DNA of 64,000 bases from Heliocidaris erythrogramma (Eukaryota; Echinodermata; Echinoidea; Camarodonta; Echinometridae): positions 33,241,101-33,305,100 of the forward strand of contig CM046873.1 in the NCBI GenBank assembly GCA_025617745.1. The letters run 5' to 3'. Made by a program: the position numbers and the translations under genes. Below the pieces are notes generated by a model that saw only the letters and a list, made by a program, of their open reading frames with translations, ran no database searches and was not told the DNA's origin. Positions 30,359-43,176 of this stretch are shown here, in pieces; position 1 is the stretch's first letter; every line of letters begins with the position of its first letter.

Positions 30359-33300
30359 GTAAGTGCCGCTGATATGAATCTCCATACCTGCCAATGATGC
30401 ATTTCCTTATTTTGACATAATTTTTTTTAAAGCAAGCGTTCTGTTACGTTTTTCTGAAATGGTATGCCTATATTTAAAAAGAAAAGTAGAATCGACTGTC
30501 TTCGCTAGCCTGATTCAATTTCATTTTGAATTTTTCCAAGTGTTGTAGATAAATGACGTGTAAACGATGCCATAATTGCTTGATTTGAATGATGAGAACA
30601 CAAATTCATCATATTTTGTGACATTACTGGTCGGTGTTTGCAGAAACTCTTATTGAGCAAGTTACGATAATTTTTCGTTGTATTCTATAAATCAATCTGT
30701 GGAAAAATCTTATAGAACATTGATTCTGTCGAAACCTTCACATGACTAAGACGAAAAAGTAAGAATACAAAAAAGAAATAACGTCAGAAACAAATACCAA
30801 TGTTTTTATTGAACTTATTATCTTCATTATGTTTCACCCTGTGTCAGAGATTTGCGCTACAATCAAATTAGTTCGATAAACCAAGCCTTCACACGACTCA
30901 CGAGCCTTGAGTCTTTGTAAGTACTCAAACAAAATAGGCCTATATACCCCCACCACCTTCCTACTGCTGCTTTTGTAAACTGGTTTAATCCTTTTGTTAT
31001 TAGTATTAGTAGTAGTAGTACTACTACTAGTAGTAGTAGTACTACTACTAGTAGTAGTAGTAGTAGTAGTAGTAGTCGTTGTAGTAATAGTAGTAGTAGT
31101 AGTAGTATTACTGTTATCATTGTTATTATTACTATTATCTTCATCATTATCATCATTTTTTTTTCAATTGGTTTACCGCATCATTTGTTAATGGGGCTTA
31201 AAGAAAAAGTTGAGTGTTGGAAAAGGGGAGATAAAATTTGCGAGCTTTCTCATTCTCATTCCTATAGAAATATCCCCTTAAAAAGGATTGGTCTTCATTT
31301 TCTAAATATGAAAAAAAATATGGCTGAGTGCTCGGGCCGAAAATTCTTATATGCCATGTGTGTGCAGTCCAACATACCCATTTCTATGTGCAGTGCCTGT
31401 GCTTGTCAGCGGGATTGGGTCAATTTTGTATCATTTGGATGATTTCAAAAACCTCACAGTATACACATATTCTTCTTTAGACATGATAAACCATTTCAAA
31501 TTCCTCCGAGAGAGTTTCTTTCATAATGTAACTGCATGACCAGAACTCAACTTTGGGTAAAGTACAAGTATGATATACCCTCTTTGTGGTTAGAGTGTCA
31601 CGTATACTTTCACGCAGGACCACAGCGTTTTCAAAGATGTCCAATATATGAGAAATTATCAACATTTTATCTGTTGTCACATTTGTGCCTATATATATAT
31701 CTTTGAAATTATGTGAATGGTACGTGCTTTCTTAGCTGTGGTTTGAAGTTACAATGTCCATAAATCGTATTAAAAAGCAGCACAGTTGTAATGTGTTTAT
31801 CTGTGACTACAGTTAAATGTTATACTTTCTTTCAAACGTTTTCCCAATATTTTATAATAACACTATCTAGTTTTGTTAACTAATAACCCTTATCATTTTT
31901 ATGATTTCATCAATTTCTCTTTCCTCCTGTTAATAGTTTTGGTAATTTCTATCTGTGTTTTCGTTTTTGCTTTGTTTCAGGTACTTAAACAAAAATCGTA
32001 TTAGTTCCGTAAACGGGGATTCGTTCTCCGATCTGACAAAGCTAGACATTTTGTAAGTTAATTTGGGATTATTGGTTCCAAAACATTAATGGTCGTTTGT
32101 GCCAAGTGTAGTTGTATTGCAAACTGTTAAAATTGGCAGAAACCATAGAGCAAACATTACGATGAAGAGATAGTCACACTGAAGTAAAATAAAATCTAAC
32201 AAACAAAACAAAATATCATTGTTTTATTCACTGTACAAGGAATGGTATCAAACTTATGTTGAAGCTACTTGTTGTTGAATCGTTCCAGCTGGAAAGTAAG
32301 TTAAATACGCAGTGATGATACTTTTCTTCTGGTTACCAACCAGAACAAAAGAGCGATTTTGAGTGATGTTAACAAACTTTATACACATCATCCATCTTCC
32401 ATGATCTACAGTTGATCTACGTATGATATCAAATGCGTGAAAGTGAAATCGCACCAATAATAATTTAATCAAAATTCTGGTCTTATATGCACCTTTTCTA
32501 GCTTTGTTTATTGTGTATAGATGTAATTTCCGCTGTGAAAAAGGGGGTAGAGTACAATCTGTGTTGATATACGAAATTTACTAATACATGTATATATAAC
32601 AAATATAAAATCAATTGAAAAAAACATATCACTATCATATCAATTCTACAACTGGAATTTTCTAAAAATGTAATTTTAAAGCTGCACTTTTTCACCGACT
32701 TTTCCATATGTAAATTATATATGTGATATTGATATCCAAATAAAATGTACGTAAACTAATTACACTATCTACATTGTGCAACTTAATGCTATGAAAAGGA
32801 GTTTCTTGCTTTGGACAGTTGTCACTTCTAAAATAATCATTATAAAAAGAACTGGTCATATTTGACCAGAACGATAATGAGATTTTTAATTAAAGTTTTA
32901 GCCAACAATGTTGTGTGTACATGTGAGTTTGCTCGAGTATGTTAAAAGTAGGGTTGGTGTAAGGTGGACTTTAACCCTTTCAAGACAATTGACCACATTT
33001 TGTGGTGTGGCTCAATAACTTTTGATTCAGAGCTCTAAAAAAATATGCCAGAGCAGAAATGTCTGCACACACTAGGTACATTTTTGTTGCATGGCAATAT
33101 TGCGTTTGATGCCAGGAATTTTTAAAAGGAGAATAAGCTTTAAAATCCTGAAATTGGCAACACATTCAGATATTCGAAATCATTCTTTCTTTTTTTTCCT
33201 TCAAAATTGGCATTTATATTCACTTATTCGACAAAATTCTGAACAATATGTATTGTATATTACTTTCAAAGGCACTGCAACCTATTAGAACATTGTGACA

Positions 33301-36300
33301 CTAACAGAAAAATATTATTGTTGCTAATTTGAAAATTAAATTAAATAATTCCTGTCCTGAAAGGGTTTTTTTGTTGTTTTGTAGCAAAAGGGTTAATGAA
33401 AAATCTCGTTATCGTCATCGTTCAAGTCGTCAGGAGTGAAGTTGTGTTAACAGGCCAATGTGGTATACAAGTTGGTATTACAGGGGCCCGTTGCACAAAA
33501 GTTGCGTTTGCACGCAACTCAGGAAAATTAAACGCAACTTTATTTTCAGCCAATCAGAAGTGTGCATTAAGGACTTGCGTTTGATTTTTAGGAGTTGCGA
33601 TTAAACGCAAGTTTTGTGCAACGGGCCCCTGTTCACATAATGTTGTTATTAGTATCATTTTTGCATCTTTTCTGGGGTGCTCTCTGCTGGTCGGAAAATG
33701 TTAACTGCATCACAAGAAAATGTTCCAAACTAACTGTCTGGGATCATTAAACCAATCTCAATCGTCATTCCTGTACTTCGTTTGGATGAACCGTTAAAAG
33801 TGCATTGAAGTCTGACTACAATATAAAACATCACATTAATCCACTCGAAAAAATCAGCGGTGCGTCACCCGTTTCCATATTTTACATACAACGATGCAAC
33901 ATTCTTTTACACGAACAATCGTTGAACAAGTCACCTTCGTAAAATAGATGAATTTAGTTGTCAGCCTAATTCAGTATGTTTGTTCAGTTTGAATAATATC
34001 ACGCAGTATATAGTACCAACTACAAGAAAATGTGATTTAACGCATCTAGTTGAACGGGGGCGGCTCTAGGGTTTCGTAAAAGGGGAGGTGGTCAAATTCC
34101 TATATAAAACAGGATTATCGAGCAACAAAGATTCATATCCCCCCCCCCCCCCCACACACACACAGCGTAAAGACACCCCCCCCCCCCCGAGCCGCCCCTG
34201 CTAGTTAATATAATATATTCCGTCATTGTCCATTCTCGTCATATATAATTCATTTGTAAATTGTATGAAATAATCCTTTAATACACTGATGTAATGTATC
34301 TTTGATGCGATCATGCAAAGCACATTGATAGCATGAGATATTAAATTTTACGTTTGATTATTGTTTGTAAAGGAGAGAAATGTGGTTTGGATTGAAAAAT
34401 TGCTCGGTCTGGTATACGTATGTGAAAACAGAATGCAAATGGAAAACTAGACCTGTAAAATTCCTCACAGTGCGTCCCCCCAAAAGTTAACAGTTGGAAA
34501 ATGTCTCCCCAAATATATATTTCAGAATATTTTCAATAAATGTTGATTTCGTGTATATAGCTTAGGGCCTCTCCTATGCAATAATGCCAAAAAATCTGAC
34601 TAGTTATTACGCTTAAGTGACCAAACCCACTTTCGTGAAAGGGTGCAAAACTTGACAAGAAATGGTATTTGTTCTGGCTGGTATATCAACAAAGTTGAGA
34701 ACCGTTTGAAATGGACATGTGTAAAAAGTCTCCGCAATGAAATGTTTCAAAATATTTTCAGGAAATGTTCATACCTGTGGATAGCTTAGGGTCTCTTCTA
34801 TCAAATTACACCAAATTATCTCAAACTATTTCACGCTTGAGTGAGCAAAAGGCACTTTTGTGAAATGGAGTAAAATCCATACTTGACAAATGTTTATGTT
34901 CTGGCTGGTATCAGCAAAGTTAAAAGTCATGGAAAGGCTTATAAATGTTATATTCTGATCATTAAAAGAAAATTTATGAAAGAACAGACTTTGTTCACTG
35001 TATGTCCTGATATATCTTATCAAAACTTTATGGTTTAGTGAGCAAGCCAGGTGAAATTAAAAGATTCACCAAAAAGTAACATTTTGAAACACTCAACAAA
35101 GTAGTTATTTGCCCACTCAATCGTAAGATGTTGATGGCTGTGTAAAGGATATACATATAACAAAGCCTGTTATTTCATAAATTGTCTTTTATTGATCCAA
35201 ACATGGAAATTTCTAGGCCTTTTCATGACTCTCAGCTTGGCTGATACCAGCCAGAGCCAATATCAATTCTTGTCAAGTCTGGAGTGTGCACCCTTTCACA
35301 AAATTGGCTTTTGCTCACTCAAACGTAAAATATTGGTAGATAATTTGGTGTCATTTTATAAAAAAAGACCCTAAGCTATCCACAGGTATGAAAATTCCCT
35401 TTAAACATTTTGAAACATTTATTTGGGGAGACTTTTTCCAACTGTTAACTTTTTTATGGGACGCACTGTAGATAGAGTCATAACATGATATATAACCTAG
35501 GAGGCAGAAATTTGACAGGTTCTATTAAAAAAACAGTAAATGCCTAGTAATTGCTTCTTCTATGTTTTTCCTTGCATGCAAAAAGCAACTACTTCTTGCT
35601 GAAAATTGCTTCCCCTGACCGGTAATAGCTTACCTTTCTATTCATATTTGTTATTTCCAAAAGAACGACACGATAACAGTTTCAAAGTAAAAACAACAAA
35701 GAAAACATAGCATTTTAAGGAATGGCACATGTTTCGGAGTCATGCAGACTCCATCGTCAGCCTGAAGTTTTACAACAGAATCAACTTTTTACTTAGAATC
35801 AAAAGGAAATGATAGTTTACTTGCATGAAATGGGTTCTCTTTATTGTAGAACAGAATTTGTAAAAAAATAAAATTTCAGTTAGCCATTTAACTTTTGTGA
35901 AATTCAGCATCAGTAGATCAAACAACTATATACACCAAAATCCAAAAATGTGCAGGGAGAACACTTTTTATATAAGGTCATTTGCCCGTGTGGCAGCCTG
36001 ACCTCATGTTCAGTGTAGCACTTTTTATATAGTTTCAAACAATATCAGCTGCCAGCCTACAACTGCCAAGTGCACGAGTCCAAGTACTTGCTTCTACTTC
36101 TTATTAACCCAAGCAGTATTGTTCTGTCCATGGCTTCTATGGGTTTGGGGTTTTTTTAATGGTGAAGATACAACCAACAAAGCTAGAAAAAAGCAATTAC
36201 TAGGCCTTTACTAATTTTTGCAGATGTATACTGGACCAGTTAATTCTATCCAGTATTGAATTTTATATTTTTCAGGGATTTGCGAAACAACCAAATCAGA

Positions 36301-39300
36301 TTTAGTGGTAACTTCGGAAGTTCGACAAGTCTACAAGTATTGTAAGTTATTTTGCATATTCTATACCTCTATCGTTGTGGGGGTGAGGAGTGTCAGGGGG
36401 TCGGTAGGCCAATTTGCATTGAATCATTAAATTCCTCACGACAGGCTTATATACAGACTAAGTGAGAAGTACGATTTGCTGTGGTTTGGATAGGCATACA
36501 CGATCAATCAAATATGTGGTGGATCAGGAAGATGGCGAATAGCCCACCCTCCCCGACCACCACACACTCATCATCATCTTTTTCCTGATCATTATTTTTG
36601 CCGACTATATGAGTGGGGATGCAGGGGATGTTCCCATCAGCTTCTCTTCTCGTACTTTCACCCACACTCTATCCTTTTCTCCTTTTTTTTTGCGATTCGT
36701 TTGGGAGCTAGTACCCCATACCCTCCCCCGGATATACGCCAGCACTGTTCGCGCTATATACATGTAGATCTAATTCTTTGCATCAAGGTTCATATTGCAG
36801 ATATAACAAGTCATTCACAATGGGTATATAAATCTTACCTGTTTGCTTTGCTTACATTATTTCAGGATTGAATCTGGAATTCTCAAAGGGATGGGGAGGG
36901 AGGGGGGGGGGGGGTCCAGATGGAAATGAACATCTTTTTCCCACTCCCAAAAAGAAATTCTCCATTCTTTTCTCAATAAGGGACCGCAGCCACGCATATG
37001 TTGCCTTGTGAGGCAAAGCTTGGTGAATAGTTTTAAATCGCCGTAGTATGACAAGAATATCAAACGAGTGATTTCGACCTCAGTCTTCACTACATGTAGG
37101 TCATTACCGGTCGAGGACTAGTTGCACAAATTCTTGTCAAATACATACCTGTTCCTATGCATCCCTATCGTTCTAATTTGCCCTGTTTTACGGTACACAT
37201 ACATGTGTCATTACCGGTCGAGGCCTAGTTGAACAAATTCTTGTCAAATACATGTACATATTCCTATGAATCCCCATCGTTCTTATTTGCCCCGTTTTAC
37301 GGTACACATACATGTGGTAGAAATCATAAGGAACATTTTTGTTATAATAATAATAATTATTATTATTATTACTATTATATTATCATCATCATCATCATGA
37401 ATGATAACCATGATAATGATGATAGTAACAATGGTATAATGATGCTAATAAATATGATAGCCAAATTTTGATTATTATTGGCAATGATATTAAAGATTAT
37501 TATGATAATATTGATAATGATAACGTTATTTTCATTATCATTATTATTGCTATGAATTTTATTTTCGTCATTATGTCATAGCTATTATCATCATTATTAT
37601 CATTATTTTCATTATTTTTATTATCATTAGTATCATAGTTATTGGTATTCATCTTGTTATCATCATCTTCATCATCATTGTCATTTTAATTCATTACGGT
37701 TGGGAAACACAGATGGTCGACACGGAAAAATGATTTCCATTTTTGGGCAGAGTATATTTTAATGAAATTCATTTTCCATATTATCCTTCAATTATCGGCC
37801 AATTATACAGAATTAATAAAACTAGGCACTCTTTACTCAAGGATGTTGTTCGCCAGATATCTCAAAGAAATTGAATTTAGCAGTAAATTGTTTTCACTTT
37901 TATTTTCCTCTTGTCTTTTGTTACAGGGATTTACGTAACAATTCCCTCGGAGAGAGACGTTATAGGGGTTACGGATTCCATTTTTTTCCTCCGTTGTCAG
38001 AAAATGTCGCCTTATCTTTCGCTGGCTTGCCAAACCTGACTCGTCTGTACGTTTGTAAAAAGAATTTATCAAAATGATTATCATCAACAACAGATTCTTA
38101 TATGACTCGTTAGCTGAAAACCATGTTGCACATCCTTAATTAAAAAAAAAAGACATTAATTTAATTTTGTTAAAAGGTGATCCTTATTAGTATATTCCCG
38201 GATTCATTACCAAAATCATCAGTCATTGTGTTCGTATCAAAGTACAAGCTACCACATGGGGCCTTCTTTGTAATCTGTACGGAATTAGCATTAACGAAAT
38301 ACTGCTGCATTCCCTTTTAAAACCATTTAGAAGGTTTTGGCAACATGTTGAATTGTTTAACATTTGGCTGTTTCACTGAATTAATAATTGGTACTTGCCT
38401 TCATACTAACCTGAGAAAAAATACTCATGGATGGAATGTTCTTAACTCTTTGTTACCCAAGTATTTTACTCTCCCATGGGAATTGTGTATAAAGTCAGTG
38501 CCAAACGGCACAATGACTCAGTGTCAAGCTAAATGCTTACTGAAATAAGTTGAAATACGTTGACTGTGTTTCTGAAAGGCAAAGTTTTGCCATCAGTGAC
38601 TAATGAGATCTCGAATAATCTGTGCTCGTTATTGAAAACATTCACACTACTAACGCCTTTATCTTTAATATAACGTTTATTTTCGTGCTAATATATTTAC
38701 TTCGTTTTGTTCCTTCTAATTTTTGATCAATTAATACCTTTATAACAACTATCATTCTGATATTTTTCTTTATCAGTGTTTTCTTATGCATGAATGTTCT
38801 TCTATGCTTCAAATATTAGAAAACTGCCATCGTTATTGTAGCTGAGAAATTCTTGTATTTGAGCTGTTGGTATGTTTGCGAACTTTAACTGAACTAGAAA
38901 TGTGCTTCTTTCAGGCCCCCTGTTGAAGAAAATTGTATTAAAGTTTTTTCCATCCCCATTTTCTTGAAAGGTATCTAAGCACCAACAACATTAGGACATT
39001 ATCCGGAAACACTTTCATTGGTCTGACAAGTCTGTTATATTTGTAAGTAAGACTCACACAAAGTAACATTTTGAAACACTCAACAAAGCAGTTAATTGCT
39101 CAGTCAATTGATGGGATGTGTTAGGATATACAGAACAAAAAGCCTGTTATTTCATGAATCGCTTTTTATTTCCCGGAATATGGACATTTCTAAGCTCTTT
39201 TATAACTCTCAGCTTGGCTGATACTAGCCAAAGCCAATACCAATTATTTTCAAGTCTGGATGTTGCACCCTTTCACAAAGTTGGCTTTTGCTCACTCAAG

Positions 39301-42300
39301 CGTAGAATATTGTACGATGTTTTGGTGTCATTTGATAGAACAGACACTAAGGTTTAAAAATTTCCTGAATATATTTTGAAACATTTATTTGGGTAGAATT
39401 TTTTCAACTCTTAACTCTTTTCTGGGACGCACTGTAGAATTAACATTTGAAGCTCATACTTTGAATATAGCATGTGACATGGAACCCTTCACATATACAG
39501 ACCAAAATATTTTGTTAGTGATAGGTACCCTTTAAGATAACATACAGAGAATTAACATCTTAAATACTGCGATTTCTTGACTCAACGCCCCCCCCCCCTT
39601 CCACTCAAATAATTACGATAATTGCAATTCGGAGAGAGTAGAATCTTGTGAAAGGTTTCAATCATTTCCCTTATAACCCACTTTTTTATTGTATATTGTT
39701 CCTTTGTGTAACAGAGACCTTAGTCGCAACGAACTCAATTCCATATCAAGAGCGTTCGTCGGTCTCAAAAGCCTGGAAGAATTGTAAGCCCATGTTGCAT
39801 AATTATGGAATATCACATATATGAACTCAAAACATATACAGTGTGCATCAAATAAGTACACACTTTGAAAATATTCCCCAACATCATAATTTCACAATAT
39901 CGATGTGAATTTTTAAAACTACGATTATGGGTGTCTATTTTTATCGGATGTCACTATGTGAGTAAGTACCGGTTACTTGTGGTAAAACTCGCAAAAATTG
40001 GTTCTCGCAACAAATGCCTCAGTCTTGAATTTGATCGAAGTGCATATCAGCAGTAACTTCATGTTCTCTGTTAACTATCAATAATTGATTTGAACAATCA
40101 TTTAATCCTTAATCATATTCCTAGCCACACACCCCACCCATCCCTTCCACACGTACACACATACTCAAACGCCCAGCACAAAACAAAACATTGTTGACTT
40201 GAGCATACTGGAAGGATGCAAAATGCAATCCATTACAGGAAGATGGACTTAAAGTGTGCCATTTTTAAGAAGACAAATTTTAAAAATCTGGTTCTGAGAA
40301 TTTAATTTGGTTCCTTTCTTTGCACCATCTCTTCCAACCAGTTGAGGATGCGTTACTGTCTGGCGAATGTGGAAAGGAAGTTAAAATATTTTATCAATGA
40401 ATTTGATTTTCTTCTAAATTCTTATTCGTCATACAAAAGCTGTTGTAGTTCCTTCTTGACGGCCCAGGAAAAATAAACAAAAGTACCTCTTGCAATGCTC
40501 ATGATGCTGATACAAGAACTGAGCTGTCCAGATACATTTAACCCTTGTTTCGAAGCACCCTGTCACTCACATTTATCGATTTCTCGATACGCGAATGTGG
40601 GTGTGCACTGTCAGATATATAGGGTTAAGAATTACATGACTTTTTAAATCATTAACTGATAGTTAACAGAGAACATGCAGTGACTGCCTGACACGCACTT
40701 TGATCCAATTCAAGACTGAGGCACTTTTGCGCAAACAAATTTTGGTGAGTTTTACAAAAGTAGCCAGTACTCACTTAAAAGTAAAAAACATGAACTGTCA
40801 ATACTCCGAGTGTCATCCGATGAAACAGACCCTTACCCATAATTGTATAAGAAAAAATCATGTCGATATTGTGATAATACGATTTTACAGGATATTTTCA
40901 AAGTGTGTACTTTTTTATACACACTGTTGTCACGTGGATTAACCCTAATTGTATCACTGACACAAGTAGAATATTTTGGATTAATGTTATATAATAAAAT
41001 ATGCATTATAGAATCATGTGTTTCAATCAATTCATTTGGGCTGGGGGGGGGGGGGGGGTAAGGACATAATTTTCTTGAAAGCCAATTTGGAAATATGACA
41101 TAAAACAATTATTGTGCAATGCAAAAGGAGACTATACTCCTACCATGACCATTTCACGCCTGACCGAGTTGCCAATATCTTTGTAGTGATCAAAAATTGT
41201 CCTTTTATTTAAAATCTTGTAATTTTCTGTACTTTCTTTGATTGTATTTTTTAAAATAATTTTCTTCTTAATCTTATTTTTCCTATTTTTCTTCCTTTTT
41301 AAAAGTTTGTGTGCGTATTAACATAATACAATTGATATGGCATATAGGCCTACACACATGATCAAAAAAGGTCCTTTGGGAATTACTCTCCTGTGTTAGT
41401 GTGAAGCGCACACGTGATCATTCGATCGCAATGTGGAAGAATCGATCGAGAAAAGGAGATTATATAGTATAGGTTTCCCGCTCAATTTAATAAATTATTT
41501 GTCACTGAAATTCATATTAGGAGCATTCAATTTAACGCGAACCGCGCTCACGTGGGTGAATCGCCATTCAAATTTGGAATTCGGTCGTTCAGTTTGACTA
41601 TCCGTGCAACCAGGGAGGTGATCTCCACTTCAACCTCCCTGGTGCAACCAATTCTGTTTTGCGTCATTCAAATTAAACTTTGAGCACGTTTGCTTTCAAT
41701 TAAAACACGATACTTTCGAAAAATAAACTCAAGGGCGATTTCAAAGGCCTATTTTACTGCCCATAGAAATCAAGTTCGGATTATGTAATACACCATTGTA
41801 ATGTTCGCACATTTCTAAAGGTGATAGACAGGGCTGTTAAAATTGTCTTGAGTTTATTTTTCGAAAGTAGTTTTTATCGTGTTTTAAGTAAATTTTGAAA
41901 TTGGCCGGGAAAATCCTATGCATTAAAATCATTGTGCATTTTGAGTTTTTAAATCATACAAATGATAAGAAATTGACTAAATCTTGCTGAAACATCACAT
42001 CACTGCCGATAGAAATGGTGATATGATGGGACTATACACACACATGGGGCATGAAAGTTCGATCCAAACTTTAAAGATATTTGTCATCATATTACGAATA
42101 TCAGGGTATTTAAAGAGTAATCCTTTTCAGGGAACTTTTCTACTTTGATACTCTTCCATACTGATATAAACAAAAGAGAAAGTTCTCTAATTTTCAATTT
42201 TACCAGAACCCAACATTGTTTTAATTCTTATACATTTTTATCTTTACAAGTTCCATGAAATGATTGTGGCATGTTGCATCACAAGTTCCTTTTGATATTT

Positions 42301-43137
42301 TACCTACCCAATCTTCTAGGAAGTTGAATCGGAACCAAATCTCCAGGATAGATAATGCCTTCAACGGCCTATTATCCCTGCAGTTCTTGTAAGTTTCAAC
42401 TCGCCAATATGAGATATATTTTTCTTCTATCAATAATATACTACCTTATTCTGCATTTTTTAATTGCAAAAAAGTACGCTCTTAAAAACTCTCTTTCATT
42501 TTAGTAAAACCCTTAATTACTCAAATTGCATTTTCATTATTAAAATTATCATTATCATTATTATAATAATCATTACCTTTGTTTTGATCATTATTATTAT
42601 CATTATTATTGTTGTTGTTATTATTGTTATATAGTGTAGTTGGCATATTCATTTTCCATATTAGTCAATTGTGATGGCCAATGTCACCTGCTCAAGACTA
42701 TTTTTTTGAAAGGTATTCACTATACCTGGGGAGTGTTTCATCAAGCATTTTGTCAGTGATCTTCACTGACAACTGTTATAAGCTACTGAAATCCTTGCAC
42801 ATGATTGGCTGAAAGCAAATTTGTCAGTAAAAATCACTGACAAAACGCTTGATGAAACGCTCCCCTAGAGCATTCCTTCGCTTTTCATTTGCATATTCTC
42901 GACAGGGACCTAAGCAATAATCAGCTTTTTCTAAGCGAGAGGAGTCCATTCCCTGAATTGAGAAACTTGAAGACGTTGTAAGTGTGGTTTTGAATTTCTA
43001 ATGTTTTATACCGTTTCCATGTTCATTCTATAAAGTGATATACGTATTTTACTTCGCTCTCTTTTCCTATTAAGGTTAAAAAACGAAAAACATACCCCCC
43101 CCCCCCACACACACACACACATACAAGTACCCATCCC

Positions 43138-43176
<39 letters not shown>

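Noticed and set aside
30863-31191. Val- or Leu-rich membrane-like proteins
   Set aside because: They are translations of the (AGT)n microsatellite in intron 2.
38047-38060. Donor GTAAAA at 38055 for LRR exon 5
   Set aside because: It would leave the wrong phase for the next exon. GTACGT at 38047 keeps phase 2 and the leucine spacing of the repeat.
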